NCBI GenBank assembly: GCA_964451365.1
Contig: CAYVIB010000028.1
Span: forward strand, 16,598-80,597
DNA length: 64,000 nt
Reading direction: 5' to 3'
Source of the DNA: CAYVIB01 sp964451365
GTDB lineage: Bacteria > Pseudomonadota > Gammaproteobacteria > Pseudomonadales > Cellvibrionaceae
Shown piece by piece: positions 43,577 through 52,411 of this stretch. Position 1 is the stretch's first letter. Each line of letters begins with the position of its first letter. The notes beneath the pieces were generated by a model, which was not told the origin of the DNA, ran no database searches, and was given only the letters and a program-made list of their open reading frames with translations. Both the position numbers and the translations under genes were made by a program.

Positions 43577-44907
43577 TGAACATGCATGTGGCGGTCAAAG
43601 ACCCTTTAATTCACGATAGCGAAGAGGGAGAGCATCCCCCGAGCCGGTTCGCGGGCTATCTGCGAATACTCGGCGCTCTGGCGGTAGTCGGCTCCGGTGT
43701 TCTTTACATGTTGCAGGGCCTGCACACCATCGACGTTAATTTGCGTTACTGGATTTATATCGCACTTATGCTGGTATTGGGCGCGGGCGGCATTTTCAGT
43801 TATAAACTGGTGCAGGATCGCAAGGGCGCGCGGCTGTTTTTTGGTTTGGCCGTCGCAATGGTACCAGTGCAGTTTTCCCAATTGGGCGGGATGGTGTTCA
43901 ATTACCTTGGCGGTGGTCACGGCAATTTAATGGAAATTTTCCAGTTTGCCAGCGGGTCGCCCGTTTTCCTTTTATCAATGTCCGTTGTAAGCCTGGTGGT
44001 TGCCATCGCCATCAATTTTTCGGCGTTTTCGATACTTTGTCGCCCCCACGCAAAAAATTTGACGCTGGTATTTGCCGCACTGAATCTGGCAATGCTCCTT
44101 CCCGTGCGGGAATTTCCCATGGGCCTTCTGTTAATTGGCGGAATGGCCGGCGCGATTTTCCTGTTGGAAAAAAACCTGTTCAGCCGGGATACCCGGTTTA
44201 AAACCCTGGAAGGTATTTCCGTACGTGCGATGTTCCTGCTCCCGTTGATCATCTCGATGGTGCGGTCAGGGTTTCACGAAAACACTTTGCTGGGCGCGAG
44301 CATGCTCACCGGCCTGGCAGCCATCAGCCTGATCCACTTTGGCCGCTGTTGGTTTAATAAGGGGAAATGGCACGAAATTCTGTTGTTTATCGCTTACATT
44401 ATCGGAATATTTGCAAGCTGCGGTATTTCCACATGGTTTATCTCGTCGCTGCCCGCCTCGGTCGACCTGGCGGACAGTATGGAGGGCTTCACCTTTATCG
44501 CTCCGGCAGTAGCCTGGTCAGGCTACATCAGTTACCTCTCCAAGCATTATAAAAACTTTTATCGCACGACCGGCATTATCACGCTGGTGATAACGAATCT
44601 CATAATGTTGTTCGACGCCACCGCCGGCGGTTTACTTATTACCTGCCTGCTCGGTTCCGTCCTGGTGTTGTGGGGCGTGCGCGAAAAAGCGCGCTTGCCC
44701 GTTGTCGCCGGTGTGATGATGAGCGTGGCAAGCGTGGGGGGGTTGTTACTGCTTTCGTTTACCAGTATCAGCATTAACGTTTGGCTCGCGCTCGCGATTG
44801 CCGGCGTTTTGTTGGTTGGGCTGTCTTCGGTGCTGGAAAAATACGGCCGGCAATGGGTATCCAGTGGCAGGGAGCACCTCATTGCATTTTCAGGCTGGAA
44901 CAACTGA
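43576..44907 (+). CDS. Polytopic inner-membrane protein coupled to the PspA-like gene
   Basis: 443 aa. It has a short charged N-terminus and about ten membrane spans (for example ILGALAVVGSGVLYMLQGL, YWIYIALMLVLGAGGIFS, IILLFIAYIIGIFASCGI-like segments and VVAGVMMSVASVGGLLLLSF). There are no catalytic motifs or transporter signatures I recognise. Its ATG lies inside the stop codon of the PspA-like gene, which predicts coupled translation and shared function. A terminator follows. It may be a membrane partner through which the PspA-like protein senses or stabilises the bilayer. Confidence 0.8.
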   Translation: MNMHVAVKDPLIHDSEEGEHPPSRFAGYLRILGALAVVGSGVLYMLQGLHTIDVNLRYWIYIALMLVLGAGGIFSYKLVQDRKGARLFFGLAVAMVPVQFSQLGGMVFNYLGGGHGNLMEIFQFASGSPVFLLSMSVVSLVVAIAINFSAFSILCRPHAKNLTLVFAALNLAMLLPVREFPMGLLLIGGMAGAIFLLEKNLFSRDTRFKTLEGISVRAMFLLPLIISMVRSGFHENTLLGASMLTGLAAISLIHFGRCWFNKGKWHEILLFIAYIIGIFASCGISTWFISSLPASVDLADSMEGFTFIAPAVAWSGYISYLSKHYKNFYRTTGIITLVITNLIMLFDATAGGLLITCLLGSVLVLWGVREKARLPVVAGVMMSVASVGGLLLLSFTSISINVWLALAIAGVLLVGLSSVLEKYGRQWVSSGREHLIAFSGWNN

Positions 44908-44935
44908 TTCAGCTATCACCACCTCGCTCCCCGAT

Positions 44936-44966
44936 ACCGGCGCCGCGCGCGCCGGTTTCTTTTTTT
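44936..44966 (+). terminator. Rho-independent terminator after the PspA operon
   Basis: Stem ACCGGCGC / GCGCCGGT with loop CGCGC, followed by TTTCTTTTTTT. It closes the PspA/membrane-protein operon. Confidence 0.8.
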
Positions 44967-45231
44967 GGTCACGATCAATGAACCGCTCTAATAATTCGCC
45001 GCTTTTTCCGACGGTGTCTATACTCATGTGGGCAAGTGATATCCGATCCTTTTATATGTCGTGCCAACGAAGCCGATCGATCCGTTTAAGAAAAAAAGCT
45101 TAACGAAGTGCCATTCATATCGGGGTTTATTTTTGGTCAATTTTTCCCTTCCTTTTATATATTCACGTCTATACTCGGTCTAGCAACGTTGGTTGCGGGC
45201 AAACCCATTTTTTAAGATGTAATTGAGAGTT
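44967..45231. other. Intergenic region before the porin
   Basis: No gene is seen. It is AT-rich and ends with a weak GAGAG ribosome site. A promoter for the porin operon is expected here but no clear -35/-10 pair is picked. Confidence 0.35.
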
Positions 45232-46260
45232 ATGAAAAAAAGAAATCTACTACCTTTTAGCTTTATCGCATTCCTGGGGTCCTCTTCGGCTTTTGGTGCC
45301 GATTTTCACTGGAGCGGATTTATGTCCGTTGCCGGCGGGATGACATTGGAAGACAACACAACCTTCATAGTTGAACCAACAACCCTGGGCGTTTACGACA
45401 ACAACTTCCGCTTTGATGCGGAATCGGTAGTGGGATTGCAAACACAGGCGGTGATTTCAGATAAATTACGCGGAACCGTGCAATTGGTGGCAAAAAGTTA
45501 TAACAATTACGATGCCGCTATCGATTGGGCATATCTAAGCTATAACCTGAAGCCTAACCTGACCCTCAATGCCGGCCGTTTCCGATTGCCACTTTATTAT
45601 TATTCTGATTTTCTCGACGTGGGGTACGCTTATTACTGGGTGCGTCCGCCGGTCGAGGTTTATTCAACCCATACGGCAACCCTGGAAGGGGTGAACCTGT
45701 ATCACACAAGCATTATCGGCGATGTGGAAATTGCCACGCAGGCATGGTATGGCGCCGATAAAACCACACAGGAATCGGAATTTGGCGCAACGACGTACGA
45801 CTCGTATAACAATACAGGCATCAACACCCAGTTGGAATGGGAATGGTTAAAGGTAAGATTGCTTTATCTTTCCACGGATGTCACGGCCGACAGTTTTTAC
45901 TATGATCCGATAGAAGTCGATGTCACATTCAAGGCGGCTGCTTTCATGATCGACCACGGTAATTTCATATGGCGAAGCGAGATTACGGAAACCGCCTCGG
46001 ATCAGTCCGACGATGTAGCCTGGTACGCATCGGCAGCTTATACGCTGGGCGATTTCACTCCTCATGTGACACACGCCAGAATTCATTCCGAGACCGACAG
46101 CCGTTTTCCCGACAGCACCAGCAATACGGTTGGCGTGTCCTGGAATTTTCATCCGTCCGCGGTGTTAAAGCTTGAATACACGGATACCGAACAGGAAAGC
46201 CTTACTCTCCCGACAATGAATGGCGGCATGATTTCCACCGCCATTGATATTCTGTTTTAA
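45232..46260 (+). CDS. Outer-membrane porin-like beta-barrel
   Basis: 342 aa. Signal peptide MKKRNLLPFSFIAFLGSSSA, cleaved near FGADFHW. The mature chain alternates polar and hydrophobic residues with many aromatic girdles (GTVQLVAKSYNNYD, LPLYYYSDFLDVGYAYYWVR, TGINTQLEWEWLKVRLLYLS). It ends AIDILF, the C-terminal Phe recognised by the Bam machinery. It is outer-membrane and probably a non-specific or anion channel. The following gene is a small phosphate-binding-protein-like periplasmic protein 15 bases downstream, so a shared role in uptake is plausible. The start at 45232 is used instead of the TTG at 45223 because it leaves a clean signal peptide. Confidence 0.85.
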   Translation: MKKRNLLPFSFIAFLGSSSAFGADFHWSGFMSVAGGMTLEDNTTFIVEPTTLGVYDNNFRFDAESVVGLQTQAVISDKLRGTVQLVAKSYNNYDAAIDWAYLSYNLKPNLTLNAGRFRLPLYYYSDFLDVGYAYYWVRPPVEVYSTHTATLEGVNLYHTSIIGDVEIATQAWYGADKTTQESEFGATTYDSYNNTGINTQLEWEWLKVRLLYLSTDVTADSFYYDPIEVDVTFKAAAFMIDHGNFIWRSEITETASDQSDDVAWYASAAYTLGDFTPHVTHARIHSETDSRFPDSTSNTVGVSWNFHPSAVLKLEYTDTEQESLTLPTMNGGMISTAIDILF

Positions 46261-46275
46261 CAGCAGGGGGTTGAC

Positions 46276-46698
46276 ATGAAAAAGTTCAGTCTTAAATTGC
46301 TCCTGGTTTTAGGTGCCAATTTGTTGGCGCTGCCGGGTTTTGCCGAATATGTGGTCGTTGCCCATCCTGATGTAGATACCACCCTGTCGCGGCAGGATGT
46401 GGAGCGGATATTTCTCGCCAAGGCCAAAACCCTTCCCGACGGTGCGGCCGCCGCGCCGGTCAATCAGCAGGAGGGGTCGGCAATACGGGTAGCATTCGAC
46501 AGTCAGGTTGTCGGCAAAAGCGAGTCCCAGATGAAGTCCTATTGGGCAAAGCTGATTTTTACCGGCAAGGCAGTGCCATTGAAAGTGGTAAGCGGCGATA
46601 AGGAAGTGCTGGCGTTTGTCGCGAGTCAGCCGGGCGCCATCGGTTATGTGGATGCCGCCAGCACGGATGACTCGGTGAGGGTGTTGTTCAGTTTTTAG
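46276..46698 (+). CDS. Periplasmic phosphate-binding-like protein (short PBP type)
   Basis: 140 aa. Signal peptide MKKFSLKLLLVLGANLLALP, cleaved near GFAEYVVV. The mature protein matches the single-lobe PstS-like group often next to porins: LSRQDVERIFLAKAKTLPDG, MKSYWAKLIFTGKAVPLKVV and QPGAIGYVDA. It is half the size of a full PstS. It follows the porin by 15 bases and precedes a chemotaxis transducer by about 100 bases, suggesting one uptake-and-sensing unit. Ligand not known. Confidence 0.85.
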   Translation: MKKFSLKLLLVLGANLLALPGFAEYVVVAHPDVDTTLSRQDVERIFLAKAKTLPDGAAAAPVNQQEGSAIRVAFDSQVVGKSESQMKSYWAKLIFTGKAVPLKVVSGDKEVLAFVASQPGAIGYVDAASTDDSVRVLFSF

Positions 46699-46799
46699 TG
46701 TCGAATCACACGCGGGTCGCGGCAGCGCTGCGCTTCCCGCAGTTTCGACTACACTTAAAAAATGCCTGTCATTTGGTTTACCGCAAGAGATAAAACACG

Positions 46800-48419
46800 T
46801 TGGATTTTTTAAGCAGTCTCTCCATCAGAACCAAAATCCTGCTGATTCCCTTCGTCGGAACGGCGGGTTTTTTGTTTTATATGCTGATCAGCACCCACCA
46901 TTTAAAGGGGGCCGGCGAGCTGTTGAGCGACGCCCGGAACCGCCACTTTCCCCTGCTGCGTATGGCGCAAACAAATATCGATCGCGTCAATAATATGCAG
47001 GATGCGTTTTCCTACGCCGTCAGCTCCGCCGAACCGGAGGTGCTAAATAATGCGGAAGCCATGGCCACCAGCTTTCGCAATGATATACAGCGCTCGAAAG
47101 AAATCGATCCGGAATCGGAAAAGCAGCTTTCGCGGATACTGAAAAGCTTCGAGGAATATTATCTTGCGTCCTATACCCTGTCCGAAGGAATGATCAGTGA
47201 GACCGTGGATTTTTCTAACGTGGCCTCCCGCAGCCAAAAAATTGTCGAGTCACTGGAAACCCTGCAAAGCCAGTTGAAAGATTTTTATGATGCGCGGCAG
47301 AAGCTGTTCGACCACGCTTTTACCAGCGCGGACAAGAGCTCACAACGACTCACGTCCCTGGGAATTATTTTCTGCGTGGCCACGCTTGCCGTTTTGTTCG
47401 TTGTCGCAATCCCCATCAGCACCATGATCAAAACCAGCCTGGATCGGGTTATCGCCACGCTCAAGAATATTGCCGAGGACAACGGTGATCTCACCCTGCG
47501 GCTCGAGACCCGCAACCGGGACGAGATCGGCGAGTTGGTATCGTGGTTTAACACGTTTATGGAAAAGCTGCAGTCGGTAATCCACCAGATTGTCGACACC
47601 GCGCCCCCGCTGGCGAGCCTGGCAACCGACGTCAACGATTTGTCCGGCGGTATCAGGGTAACGCTCAGCCAACAAAATAACAGTATCGTCGACTCGCGAA
47701 ACAACATCGAACAAATGAGCCAAAGCATTGCCTATATCGCACAAAATGCCAACGAAGCCGCGCAAGCGGCAAAAACCGCCGATGAAGAAGCCGGCAAGGG
47801 GCAAACCGTTGTCTCCAACGCGGTAACAGGTATTCTCAAATTATCCGACAGTGTTCGCACCGCATCCGATGTGATTACCCAACTTGAGCAGGACGCAAGC
47901 CGTGTTAACGTCGTACTGGCGGTAATTAAAAGCATTGCCGAGCAAACCAACCTGCTTGCGTTGAACGCCGCCATCGAGGCGGCGCGAGCCGGAGAACAGG
48001 GGCGGGGTTTCGCAGTGGTGGCGGATGAGGTGCGGGGGCTGGCGTCGCGCACCCAGGAGTCGACGGAGGAAATAAACTCCATTCTCGATCAACTGCAAAA
48101 GGCATCGCAGGCGGCGGTGCGAACCATGAAGGAAAGTACCACGGCCGTGGGGCGATCGGTCGAGGAAGCCAATACTGCCGGTCAGAGTCTGCGCACCATT
48201 ACCGAGACGATCAAAATGATTAACTCGATGAACGATCAAATCGCCAGCGCCACCGACCAGCAACAGTTTATCTCCACCAGGCTGGTGAGCGAAGCGGAGC
48301 GTATTCTGCAGCAGACCGATGATACCGCGCAGTCAGCATCCAAATTAAACGATGTCAGCAAGCGCCTGAGTTCGCTGGCGGGTAACCTGGAACAAATTAC
48401 AAAACAGTTTCGGGTGTAG
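46800..48419 (+). CDS. Methyl-accepting chemotaxis protein
   Basis: 539 aa from a TTG start. A membrane span at about 14-31 (LLIPFVGTAGFLFYMLI), a periplasmic helical sensor of about 150 residues, a second span near 185-205 (GIIFCVATLAVLFVVAIPIS), then a HAMP domain (RVIATLKNIAEDNGDLTLRL). The signalling hairpin follows, with the conserved tip ALNAAIEAARAGEQGRGFAV near residue 388 and VADEVRGLASRTQEST. It is inner-membrane and feeds CheA/CheW. No ATG lies upstream; the TTG is taken because the sequence right after it is hydrophobic and in register. The upstream porin/PBP pair may supply its ligand. Confidence 0.93.
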   Translation: MDFLSSLSIRTKILLIPFVGTAGFLFYMLISTHHLKGAGELLSDARNRHFPLLRMAQTNIDRVNNMQDAFSYAVSSAEPEVLNNAEAMATSFRNDIQRSKEIDPESEKQLSRILKSFEEYYLASYTLSEGMISETVDFSNVASRSQKIVESLETLQSQLKDFYDARQKLFDHAFTSADKSSQRLTSLGIIFCVATLAVLFVVAIPISTMIKTSLDRVIATLKNIAEDNGDLTLRLETRNRDEIGELVSWFNTFMEKLQSVIHQIVDTAPPLASLATDVNDLSGGIRVTLSQQNNSIVDSRNNIEQMSQSIAYIAQNANEAAQAAKTADEEAGKGQTVVSNAVTGILKLSDSVRTASDVITQLEQDASRVNVVLAVIKSIAEQTNLLALNAAIEAARAGEQGRGFAVVADEVRGLASRTQESTEEINSILDQLQKASQAAVRTMKESTTAVGRSVEEANTAGQSLRTITETIKMINSMNDQIASATDQQQFISTRLVSEAERILQQTDDTAQSASKLNDVSKRLSSLAGNLEQITKQFRV

Positions 48420-48431
48420 GTGGGATTGGCA

Positions 48432-48466
48432 GCGCGGGGTGGCAAGCCACCCCGCGCGATCTTTTT
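48432..48466. terminator. Strong hairpin terminator between convergent genes
   Basis: GCGCGGGGTGGC, two bases, GCCACCCCGCGC, then GATCTTTTTC. It is a long perfect stem that ends the chemotaxis gene and probably also serves the convergent DUF378 gene. Confidence 0.75.
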
Positions 48467-48753
48467 CAGGCTGTTCCGCGGGACATTTTGCTACTGGTGT
48501 AAACAGAATAAATCGCGGCAATACCTACAACGATATATACAATGCGTGACAACACGCTGAATTCGCCAAAGATTGCCGCCACCAAATTAAAGCCGAACAG
48601 ACCAACCAGCCCCCAGTTAAGTCCACCGATAACCAATAAGACCATCGCGGTCCAATCGAGTCCGGTGAGCCGCCGGTTGGCCGTGCGATAACTGCTTGCC
48701 CGCCGGTCGGGCGTGTATCGTCTTTCTTCTGAGTGGGTTCTTACCGTCGCCAT
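48466..48753 (-). CDS. DUF378-family membrane protein
   Basis: 95 aa from an ATG five bases after AAAGGAGG. The N-terminus is basic and polar (TPDRRASSYRTANRRLTG), then comes the domain LDWTAMVLLVIGGLNWGLVG and FNLVAAIFGEFSVLSRIVYI, the standard two-helix pattern of DUF378 (YuzA-like) proteins. Inner-membrane, function unknown in the family. The basic N-terminal extension is longer than usual. Confidence 0.87.
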   Translation of the reverse strand: MATVRTHSEERRYTPDRRASSYRTANRRLTGLDWTAMVLLVIGGLNWGLVGLFGFNLVAAIFGEFSVLSRIVYIVVGIAAIYSVYTSSKMSRGTA

Positions 48754-49055
48754 AATTACCTCCTTTAAAACGGGTTGATAGTGCGGCACAAGGATGTGCC
48801 GCCGCTGCGTTAAACCAATGTGATCCTGAAAAAACCAAGTGGTTCGACGTCTCGGTTTCCACCACCAGGTTTTTCAGGTAATAATCAAATGTATCGGGAA
48901 GATATATTTGATTGCCGGGTATCAGTAACCGCTGTTGGTATACTCCTTTTCCAACTCGCACAGAAAACTTTCACATCCAAGATTTTTGCAAAAGTAATGG
49001 TGCAAGCTCCATACCCATCGAAAAGGCCGGTAAGATGGCCAAACCATGCGAAGGC
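48754..49055. other. Intergenic region, no supported gene
   Basis: About 300 bases. Short plus-strand frames cover it but run antisense into the sodC gene and lack ribosome sites. It presumably contains the promoter of the DUF378 gene. Confidence 0.35.
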
Positions 49056-49622
49056 TTATTTATTGCCGGACGAGCTAATAACGCCACACGCAATGCGATC
49101 GCCTGTACCCCCACCGGTATCGGTAAGGTAATCATCGGCCTTTGCATGAATAATCAGCGAAGTACCTTCCGGCTGTTTTAATGAACTTTCGTTCAGCGAA
49201 ACACGGCTGGTGACGAAGTTGTAATCATCTGCCTCGCCGTCGGCACCCACCTCAAGCATCGGTAAATCACCGGCATGCGGCCCGTTTGAGTCGAGAAAAC
49301 CGTGGCTGCCGTTTTCCGGCGAGTAGTGCGGGCCCGATGATTTGAACGCGGGCGGCTCGCAAACGCCAACGGAGTGAATATGCACACCGTGTTTGCCTTC
49401 AGTCAATCCCGATACCTTGATTCGGACCCTGACGCCGGACTGCTCCTGAGCCAGCTTCGCATTTCCGATATTCTTGCCGTTGCGGTCGACTATTCCGAAT
49501 TCAACTTCTTGCCCGGCCTCAACGGCTTGCGCGCTTAAGGAAGTAGCGGTCAGCGCAAGTAAAATCAGCACGCCGGCGACTGACGCTAACGAATTTGCTT
49601 TGTTCATCTTCAATATAGCCAT
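49056..49622 (-). CDS. sodC: Periplasmic Cu/Zn superoxide dismutase
   Basis: 188 aa. Signal region MAILKMNKANSLASVAGVLI and beyond, cleaved near SAQA. Metal ligands are visible: His81 and His83 (KHGVHIHSVGVC), bridging His99 (GPHYSP), His107, His116, Asp119 (NGPHAGD) and His159. The disulfide pair is Cys88 and Cys179, and the guiding arginine is Arg176 (TGDRIACGVI). It converts periplasmic superoxide to peroxide and oxygen. GGAGG lies six bases before the ATG. Length is normal. It is a stand-alone gene. Confidence 0.95.
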   Translation of the reverse strand: MAILKMNKANSLASVAGVLILLALTATSLSAQAVEAGQEVEFGIVDRNGKNIGNAKLAQEQSGVRVRIKVSGLTEGKHGVHIHSVGVCEPPAFKSSGPHYSPENGSHGFLDSNGPHAGDLPMLEVGADGEADDYNFVTSRVSLNESSLKQPEGTSLIIHAKADDYLTDTGGGTGDRIACGVISSSGNK

Positions 49623-49724
49623 TGCATTCCTCCAATGTATTCGCTCGTTTCATTGCCTTTTTTTCCAAGGGTGGGATTCCAGGAAAAGCATCGACCATGC
49701 CATTCGCGCTTGCGTAAAAATATG

Positions 49725-50750
49725 TTAACTTGCACTTTTTATCGCCTGCAAAAGTTCATCTTTCGACATATGGCTGCGGCCGGCGATGTTCAACTCCTTC
49801 GCCTTTTCGTACAACTCCATTTTGCTCATATCCGGGTTTACCTTGCCCGCGCGTTTTGTTTTTGAGCGTGCTGACGAGGGATGTTCCGTTACCTGCGCCT
49901 TGATTTTTTTCTTGCCCGAATCCGCCTCGGTACCGGTTTTAACGCCAAGGCTTTTTGCCAGCACCGCCATCAGGTCAATCACTTCACCGCCCTCCTCGTC
50001 TTCCTCCTCCACTTCCGGCGCCTCAATCACGTCCCGACCGGATTCCAGTTTATCCTCTATCAGCTCGAGCAGGCGGCGCGAAGGTTCATCTGTCAATTCA
50101 TCGCGATCCAGTTCGTCGGCGGCGAGTTTATCCATTTCACGCATCATCGCGCGCACCTCGTCGCCGGACGGCTTTTTCAATTCAGGCAAACCGACATCCG
50201 CCGGTGTGCGTAGTTCGTCCTGAAAACGCAGCGTTTCGGCGCGCAGAATACCGCGCTCGGCGAGAATGGCGATCAGGTATTCCTTGCCGCGCATCACGAA
50301 GGTGGCAATTCCCGCGCGCCCCATCGATTCCATACTTTCCGCCAGCAACCGATACGCTTTATTTGCCCCCTCTTCCGGCACCAGAAAATAAGCGCGCTCA
50401 AAATACATGGGATTGATAGAATTCACCGGCACGAATCGGCGCAGGTCAATTTCACGCGATTTTTCCGGCGCCAGCGATTCCAGTTCCTCGTCCGATACCT
50501 CAATAAATTTATCGCGCTCGATTTCATAGCCGCGCACCAGGTCATCCCGTGTGAGCGGTTTATCGTCGCGGGTGCAAAAGTAGCGACGCGATAACGGCGT
50601 GCCGTCCTGATCCAACATTCTTAATGACACCGGACGCGGACGATTGGCCACGTACAGGCTCACCGGCAGGCTTACCAGGCCAAATGCGATGGTGCCGGAC
50701 CAGAATGAGCGAATGACCTCGCTATTTTCATCTTCCATATCATCAGGCAC
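49725..50750 (-). CDS. ku: Ku homologue with C-terminal SAP-like extension
   Basis: 341 aa. The bacterial Ku core spans about 10-260 (RSFWSGTIAFGLVSLPVSLY, then KFIEVSDEELESLAPEKSRE and NPMYFERAYFLVPE). It is longer than the usual 270-300 aa because of an acidic stretch (EVEEEDEEGGEV), a basic linker and a C-terminal helix pair MSKMELYEKAKELNIAGRSH, which looks like a SAP/Rho-N-type DNA-binding motif. It binds DNA ends for non-homologous end joining. Its start overlaps the end of the second Ku gene by eight bases; both and a zinc-ribbon gene form one operon. No LigD gene is in the window. Confidence 0.92.
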   Translation of the reverse strand: MPDDMEDENSEVIRSFWSGTIAFGLVSLPVSLYVANRPRPVSLRMLDQDGTPLSRRYFCTRDDKPLTRDDLVRGYEIERDKFIEVSDEELESLAPEKSREIDLRRFVPVNSINPMYFERAYFLVPEEGANKAYRLLAESMESMGRAGIATFVMRGKEYLIAILAERGILRAETLRFQDELRTPADVGLPELKKPSGDEVRAMMREMDKLAADELDRDELTDEPSRRLLELIEDKLESGRDVIEAPEVEEEDEEGGEVIDLMAVLAKSLGVKTGTEADSGKKKIKAQVTEHPSSARSKTKRAGKVNPDMSKMELYEKAKELNIAGRSHMSKDELLQAIKSAS

Positions 50751-51555
50751 GTTTTTTCTCCCTGCCTTGCTTTTCCCTGGGTTGTTTCTCCCTGCCCTGG
50801 CGCAGGCTTGCTTCCAGCGCTTTACTCAAGTCGTCCGAAGCGGCTTTGCGGCGCGGCTTGAATTCCGCCACGCGTCCACCGGATGCTTTGGTCTGGATCA
50901 AGGTCATTATCCTCTCGCGGTATTCATCGTGGTATTCCTCCGGTTTAAAGTCATCGGCCAGCATCTCGATCAGCTGTTGCGCCATCGACAGTTCCCGCTT
51001 GTCCAGTTGTGAGCCTTTCGGCTTTTTCACCGCATCAATGGACACCACTTCCTCCGCATGGCGTAAGGCGATCAACAACGGGTAACCCTGATTCAGGCGC
51101 AGGGCGCCCACATAGGATTTATTGCGCATCACCCAACGGGCCAGGCCCTCGCGGCCGGAGTCCTCCATCGCGCGAATCAGCACCGTGTATTTCGCTTCGG
51201 ACCCGTCCGGTCCCAGGTAATAAGGGCGACGATACCAACGGTGGTCAATCACCTCGGGCGGTAAAAAATGCAGCAGCTGGATGTCGCGCGAAGGTTCCGG
51301 CTCGACAGTTTCCAGTTCCTCCTCATTCAGCATCACAAGGTCACCTCCGGACGTAAAATACCCTCGCCGAATCGACTCCTTCGGCACTACGTCCTCGGTA
51401 TCCGGGTTAACCATGCTCTGCTTCACCGGCGCATGGTCAACCGCGTGCAACAGGCGAAAATGCACGTCCCGATCCTGAATCGCCGAATATAGCTTGACCG
51501 GCACCCTGATATCGCCGAGGTGAATCACCGCCTTCCAGATAGCCCGCGCCGCCAT
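50743..51555 (-). CDS. ku: Second Ku homologue
   Basis: 270 aa from the ATG at 51555, which follows a GGGAGG-like site and overlaps the upstream stop. It begins MAARAIWKAVIHLGDIRVPV and has the Ku core features GYFTSGGDLVMLNEEELETV, EPSRDIQLLHFLPPE and EEYHDEYRERIMTLIQTKA. The C-terminal tail is basic (KQPREKQGREKKRA), as in DNA-binding Ku tails. Two adjacent and clearly different Ku genes suggest a heterodimer or paralogous pair, as reported in some rhizobia. The frame upstream of 51555 overlaps the zinc-ribbon gene and is probably not translated. Confidence 0.92.
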   Translation of the reverse strand: MAARAIWKAVIHLGDIRVPVKLYSAIQDRDVHFRLLHAVDHAPVKQSMVNPDTEDVVPKESIRRGYFTSGGDLVMLNEEELETVEPEPSRDIQLLHFLPPEVIDHRWYRRPYYLGPDGSEAKYTVLIRAMEDSGREGLARWVMRNKSYVGALRLNQGYPLLIALRHAEEVVSIDAVKKPKGSQLDKRELSMAQQLIEMLADDFKPEEYHDEYRERIMTLIQTKASGGRVAEFKPRRKAASDDLSKALEASLRQGREKQPREKQGREKKRA

Positions 51556-51767
51556 CAGTCCACTCCCTCCCCATAACATCCCGGGCACAGCGCCGTGCGC
51601 ACCTCGAATACCGTGATGACGCAGATGGAGCATATGGCGCGATCACAGCGCGCGCAGTGGTAGCCCATCTCCAGGTAATAGGCACGCGAGCAGGACTCGC
51701 AGGCTTCCGGCCCCACGGACATCCACCAGGATGGCTGCTGTTTTGCCGAAATCATTTTCTTTCCCAT
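51555..51767 (-). CDS. Small zinc-ribbon protein upstream of the Ku pair
   Basis: 70 aa. Four Cys-x2-Cys pairs: CESC, CARC, CSIC and CPGC (the body reads YHCARCDRAICSICVITVFE). Together these could hold two zinc ions. It starts at MGKKMISAKQQPSWW and the stop codon overlaps the ATG of the second Ku gene, so it is co-translated with it. The function is unknown. A DNA-end-binding or Ku-partner role is inference from position only. A longer start at 51830 is less likely. Confidence 0.7.
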   Translation of the reverse strand: MGKKMISAKQQPSWWMSVGPEACESCSRAYYLEMGYHCARCDRAICSICVITVFEVRTALCPGCYGEGVD

Positions 51768-51927
51768 GGTTGCTACACCGTTTATGAAAAGATCCTTAGC
51801 CGTAATTGGAACTGCAAGCTTCGGACCCACGAATCGGCTCCAACCAATACTTAAGTTTTTGCTTGACTATCTTTTTGGGCCGATTAAACTTAAGAAACAA
51901 CTTAACTATTAACAAAAGGAGGAATCC

Positions 51928-52407
51928 ATGGCAGAACAATCCGTCACCCACGCCACATACACAATCGAACGTGACTTTTCTGTTTCACCCGAAGTCGTCT
52001 TTGATGCTTTTACTGACCCGGAAAAAAAGCGCCGCTGGTTTGTCGAAGGTGAAGGCACTTCCCCGGAAATTTTTCAAATGGATTTCCAGGTCGGCGGCAG
52101 TGAACGCTCCCGCTCCCGTTTTACCGGCGATGGCCCGCTTGAAAAGGGCACGCCGATAGAGAATTTCACCACCTATCACGATATTGTTCCCAATCAGCGC
52201 ATCGTATCGGCCTACTCTATGGAAGTCGGCGGAGCGCGTATTTCGGTTTCGCTGGCCACTTATGAGTTTGTGCCGACCGCACAGGGAACCACGCTGGTTT
52301 TCACCGAACAGGCTGCTTTCTTCGCAGGTTCGGATGGACCGCAAATACGCGAGCAGGGCTGGCGCCAGTTGCTGGAACAGTTGGCAGGGGAAATTGACCG
52401 GGAGTAA
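51928..52407 (+). CDS. SRPBCC/AHSA1-family protein
   Basis: 159 aa, single START-like (AHSA1) domain. Typical pattern TIERDFSVSPEVVFDAFTDP, KKRRWF, VGGSERSR and the C-terminal QIREQGWRQLLEQLAGEIDR. AAAGGAGG lies six or seven bases before the ATG. These proteins bind small hydrophobic ligands and are often co-transcribed with ArsR-type regulators; here the ArsR gene follows after four bases. Ligand not known. Confidence 0.88.
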   Translation: MAEQSVTHATYTIERDFSVSPEVVFDAFTDPEKKRRWFVEGEGTSPEIFQMDFQVGGSERSRSRFTGDGPLEKGTPIENFTTYHDIVPNQRIVSAYSMEVGGARISVSLATYEFVPTAQGTTLVFTEQAAFFAGSDGPQIREQGWRQLLEQLAGEIDRE

Positions 52408-52411
52408 CACA

